Assembly (NCBI GenBank): GCA_004211905.1
Contig: SHBP01000010.1
Span: 20,169 to 84,168, forward strand
DNA from: SAR92 clade bacterium
GTDB lineage: Bacteria > Pseudomonadota > Gammaproteobacteria > Pseudomonadales > Porticoccaceae
DNA length: 64,000 nucleotides
Direction: 5' to 3'
In this document: piece by piece, positions 62,185 through 64,000 of the stretch
Layout: every line of letters starts with the position of its first letter
Numbering within the stretch: position 1 is the stretch's first letter
Notes under the pieces: generated by a model
Told to the model about the DNA's origin: nothing
The model's database searches: none
The model's input: only the letters and a program-made list of their open reading frames with translations
Program-made: the position numbers and the translations under genes

Positions 62185-63465
62185 ATGACATCTATCCGTA
62201 AAGTCGCCATTATTGGTGGTAACCGTATTCCATTTGTGCGCTCAAATACTAGCTATAGCCAAGCAAGCAACATGGACATGCTCAGCGCCACCCTTGAGGG
62301 GCTAGTGGAGCGTTTCAACCTGAGCGGCGAGCGTCTGGGCGAAGTGGCAGCCGGTGCAGTGATGAAGCACTCTCGAGATTTTAATCTGGCACGAGAAGCC
62401 ACTTTAAACTCAGGCTTATCTCTGCAAACACCAGCATACGATTTGCAACAGGCCTGCGGCACAGGTTTAGAGGCAGCCATTCTAGTGGGTAACAAAATTG
62501 CTTTAGGGCAAATTGAATCTGGTGTAGCCGCTGGAACTGATACCGCTAGTGATGCACCTATAGCGCTGAATGAGAAGTATCGACATATGATACTCAGCCT
62601 AAATCGTGCTAAAACTTTAGGCCAACGATTGAAAGCGCTGGCCAGTATTCGACCAAGCTTTATGTTGCCCTTATTACCAGCCAATGCTGAGCCTCGCACT
62701 GGCCTGTCTATGGGTCAGCATTGTGAGTTAATGGTAAAAGACTGGGGCATCAGTCGCGAGGAACAGGACCAACTGACATACAACAGCCATCAAAATCTAA
62801 TCGCCGCTTATGAGCGTGGTTTTTTCAATGATCTTGTGAGACCGTTTAATGGGGTGGAACGCGATAGCATTATGCGAGACACACCGCTAGAAAAATTAGC
62901 CAAACTCAAGCCTGCTTATGACCCTGTCAATGGGACATTGACGGCTGCCAACTCCACTACGCTTACCGATGGGGCAGCAGCTGTACTCATGGGTAGTGAA
63001 GACTGGGCACAACAAAATAATCTGCCGGTACAAGCCTACCTCACTCATAGTGAAGTGGCCGCAGTGGACTTCTACAGCCAAGGGGAGCAGAGCGAAGGCC
63101 TACTGATGGCACCAGCCTATGCAGTGCCTAGACTTTTGGCGAGAGCCGGCCTGACTCTGCAAGATTTTGATTTTTACGAGATTCATGAAGCCTTTGCCGC
63201 TCAAGCCCTATGCACCATGAAAGCATGGGAGGACGAGACTTTCTGTAAGGACAAACTAGGATTGGATGCCCCGCTTGGTAGTATCGATCGATCAAAGCTT
63301 AATGTAAACGGGTCCAGTGTCGCCACTGGTCATCCTTTTGCTGCCACTGGACCAAGAATCATTGCCACCCTAGCCAAGCTACTAGAGCAAAAAGGCGGAG
63401 GACGCGGCCTTATTTCCATCTGCGCCGCTGGCGGTCAGGGCGTAACAGCCATATTAGAGCGGTGA
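62185..63465 (+). CDS. acetyl-CoA C-acyltransferase (FadI/FadA2-type thiolase)
   Basis: 426 residues. Thiolase active site: nucleophilic Cys in LQQACGTGLEAA, His in NVNGSSVATGHPFAATGPR, and the second Cys in ISICAAGGQGV. ATG 62185 has AGGAT at 62172-62176; the longer frame from 62095 begins with an unneeded hydrophobic leader. Divergent from the FabG4-type reductase with 178 bases between starts, so probably co-regulated: reduction and thiolysis of 3-oxoacyl-CoA, as in an alternative fatty-acid or cholesterol-like chain pathway. Followed by the tmRNA terminator region. Confidence 0.9.
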   Translation: MTSIRKVAIIGGNRIPFVRSNTSYSQASNMDMLSATLEGLVERFNLSGERLGEVAAGAVMKHSRDFNLAREATLNSGLSLQTPAYDLQQACGTGLEAAILVGNKIALGQIESGVAAGTDTASDAPIALNEKYRHMILSLNRAKTLGQRLKALASIRPSFMLPLLPANAEPRTGLSMGQHCELMVKDWGISREEQDQLTYNSHQNLIAAYERGFFNDLVRPFNGVERDSIMRDTPLEKLAKLKPAYDPVNGTLTAANSTTLTDGAAAVLMGSEDWAQQNNLPVQAYLTHSEVAAVDFYSQGEQSEGLLMAPAYAVPRLLARAGLTLQDFDFYEIHEAFAAQALCTMKAWEDETFCKDKLGLDAPLGSIDRSKLNVNGSSVATGHPFAATGPRIIATLAKLLEQKGGGRGLISICAAGGQGVTAILER

Positions 63466-63510
63466 TAAATCTAATAAAGATAACTAAAGGAACAACAAGC
63501 CTTACTTAAC

Positions 63511-63543
63511 ATAAAGAAAAACCCCCTTTAAAAACAGGGGGTT
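63511..63543 (-). terminator. terminator of the tmRNA gene
   Basis: Stem AACCCCCT (63520-63527) / AGGGGGTT (63536-63543); on the minus strand it is followed by a T-rich tail. It can also stop thiolase transcripts. Confidence 0.85.
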
Positions 63544-63552
63544 ATCTTTAGA

Positions 63553-63944
63553 TGGTGGAGGCGGCGGGAATTGAACCCGCGTCCGCTTGTCCGCTGCCTG
63601 CGGCTCTACATGCTTAGTTCAGTCTTTAAATTTAGCCTGCTGCAACCCGACTGACAGGGCGCACAACAAACGATTTCGGTAAAGTTTTAATAAATCCGCC
63701 CCGAACAAGCTTCATTACGATCTCATGAGATATGACATTTGAGCATTCCGCCCCCCTAAGGGTTTAGAACTCTGGACGCATAAGCACGGCTCCAGTCAAA
63801 CGGCACTACACTGGGGTTTAAGCAGCTAGTGCGTAGTTGTCGTCGTTGGCAACTATAAGTTTGCGACTTTGGATTAACGAGATTGGTCACCATCTCGGCA
63901 TGCACCGGAGGTTTTGTAACCCGCGTCGAATCCAGAACGCCCCC
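63553..63944 (-). ncRNA. ssrA: tmRNA
   Basis: One-piece tmRNA of about 392 nt. The 5' end GGGGGCG...TTCTGGATTCGACGC and the 3' end GCGGGTTCAATTCCCGCCG..CCTCCACCA form the tRNA-like acceptor and T arm; the CCA is encoded. The tag reading frame near 63819-63851 gives ANDDNYALAA then TAA (E. coli: ANDENYALAA). Rescues stalled ribosomes with SmpB; smpB is not in the window, though it often lies next to ssrA. Confidence 0.97.
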
Positions 63945-63954
63945 CTGAGACATC

Positions 63955-63982
63955 AATTTTAGCATAGTAACTCTCGATAATA
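63955..63982 (-). promoter_or_regulatory. possible ssrA promoter
   Basis: The minus strand upstream of the tmRNA has TTGCTT and, about 15 bases later, TATGCT, a plausible sigma-70 -35/-10 pair; spacing is slightly short, so the choice is tentative. Confidence 0.3.
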
Positions 63983-64000
63983 AGCAACGAGAGGATAAAT

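Noticed and set aside
63756..63965. Open frame of 69 codons on the minus strand at the window end
   Set aside because: It lies within the tmRNA sequence and its 5' flank; the RNA structure and tag frame explain the sequence.

Overview
The window looks like a chromosomal segment of a marine heterotrophic gammaproteobacterium. Best guess is a Cellvibrionales-type oligotroph (SAR92 / Porticoccaceae neighbourhood). This rests on moderate GC content, two TonB-dependent receptors without SusD partners, a TPR-sulfotransferase, a GTP-type PEP carboxykinase, a laminarin-type beta-glucan locus, and a one-piece tmRNA whose tag (ANDDNYALAA) is close to the E. coli tag. No insertion sequence, prophage, CRISPR array or tRNA/rRNA gene was recognised.

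Layout. 1-3.3 kb: end of an acyl-CoA catabolic operon (acyl-CoA dehydrogenase, ADP-forming acyl-CoA synthetase, CaiD-like hydratase). 3.3-8.8 kb: TonB-dependent receptor, putative lipoprotein, TPR-sulfotransferase. 8.9-13.7 kb: alpha/beta hydrolase, betaine aldehyde dehydrogenase, PHP-domain protein, small secreted protein. 13.7-24.2 kb: beta-1,3-glucan locus with a GH17 lipoprotein, a cytosolic clan-A glycosidase, a GPH-family sugar symporter, a GH149-like phosphorylase and two cytosolic GH17 proteins. 24.3-24.8 kb: a deletion scar where the C-terminal remnants of leuD and of a carboxymuconolactone-decarboxylase-type gene face away from each other. 25.1-32.0 kb: pckG, then the nitrite assimilation operon (porin, nirB, nirD, uroporphyrinogen methyltransferase) with a sigma-54-like promoter. 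32.3-38.7 kb: membrane protein, Lrp regulator, and phenylalanine/tyrosine catabolism (phhA, phhB, maiA, fahA, a VOC protein, hppD, MarR regulator). hmgA is absent and the VOC protein sits where it would be expected. 38.7-55.0 kb: a putative D-amino-acid / D-peptide utilisation region (DgcA-like, DgcN-like, N-acyl-D-amino-acid deacylase-like lipoprotein, DUF885 peptidase, TonB receptor, XRE-cupin regulator, FKBP isomerase, serine hydrolase, WD40-amidohydrolase fusion, Tat-exported flavoprotein). 55.1-59.4 kb: zinc-starvation module (two COG0523 GTPases, MerC-like protein, Zur, DUF1826 protein) with two matching Zur-box candidates. 59.7-63.5 kb: SDR, then a divergent FabG4-type reductase / FadA2-type thiolase pair. 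63.55-63.94 kb: tmRNA on the minus strand.

The most interesting points are the VOC protein as a possible replacement for homogentisate dioxygenase; the D-amino-acid locus, whose two divergent arms share a 16-bp operator-like palindrome (47159-47174 and 48005-48020) flanking the regulator gene; and the glucan locus, which pairs a GH149-like phosphorylase with cytosolic GH17 enzymes. All functions are read from sequence motifs and neighbourhood; no database search was run.
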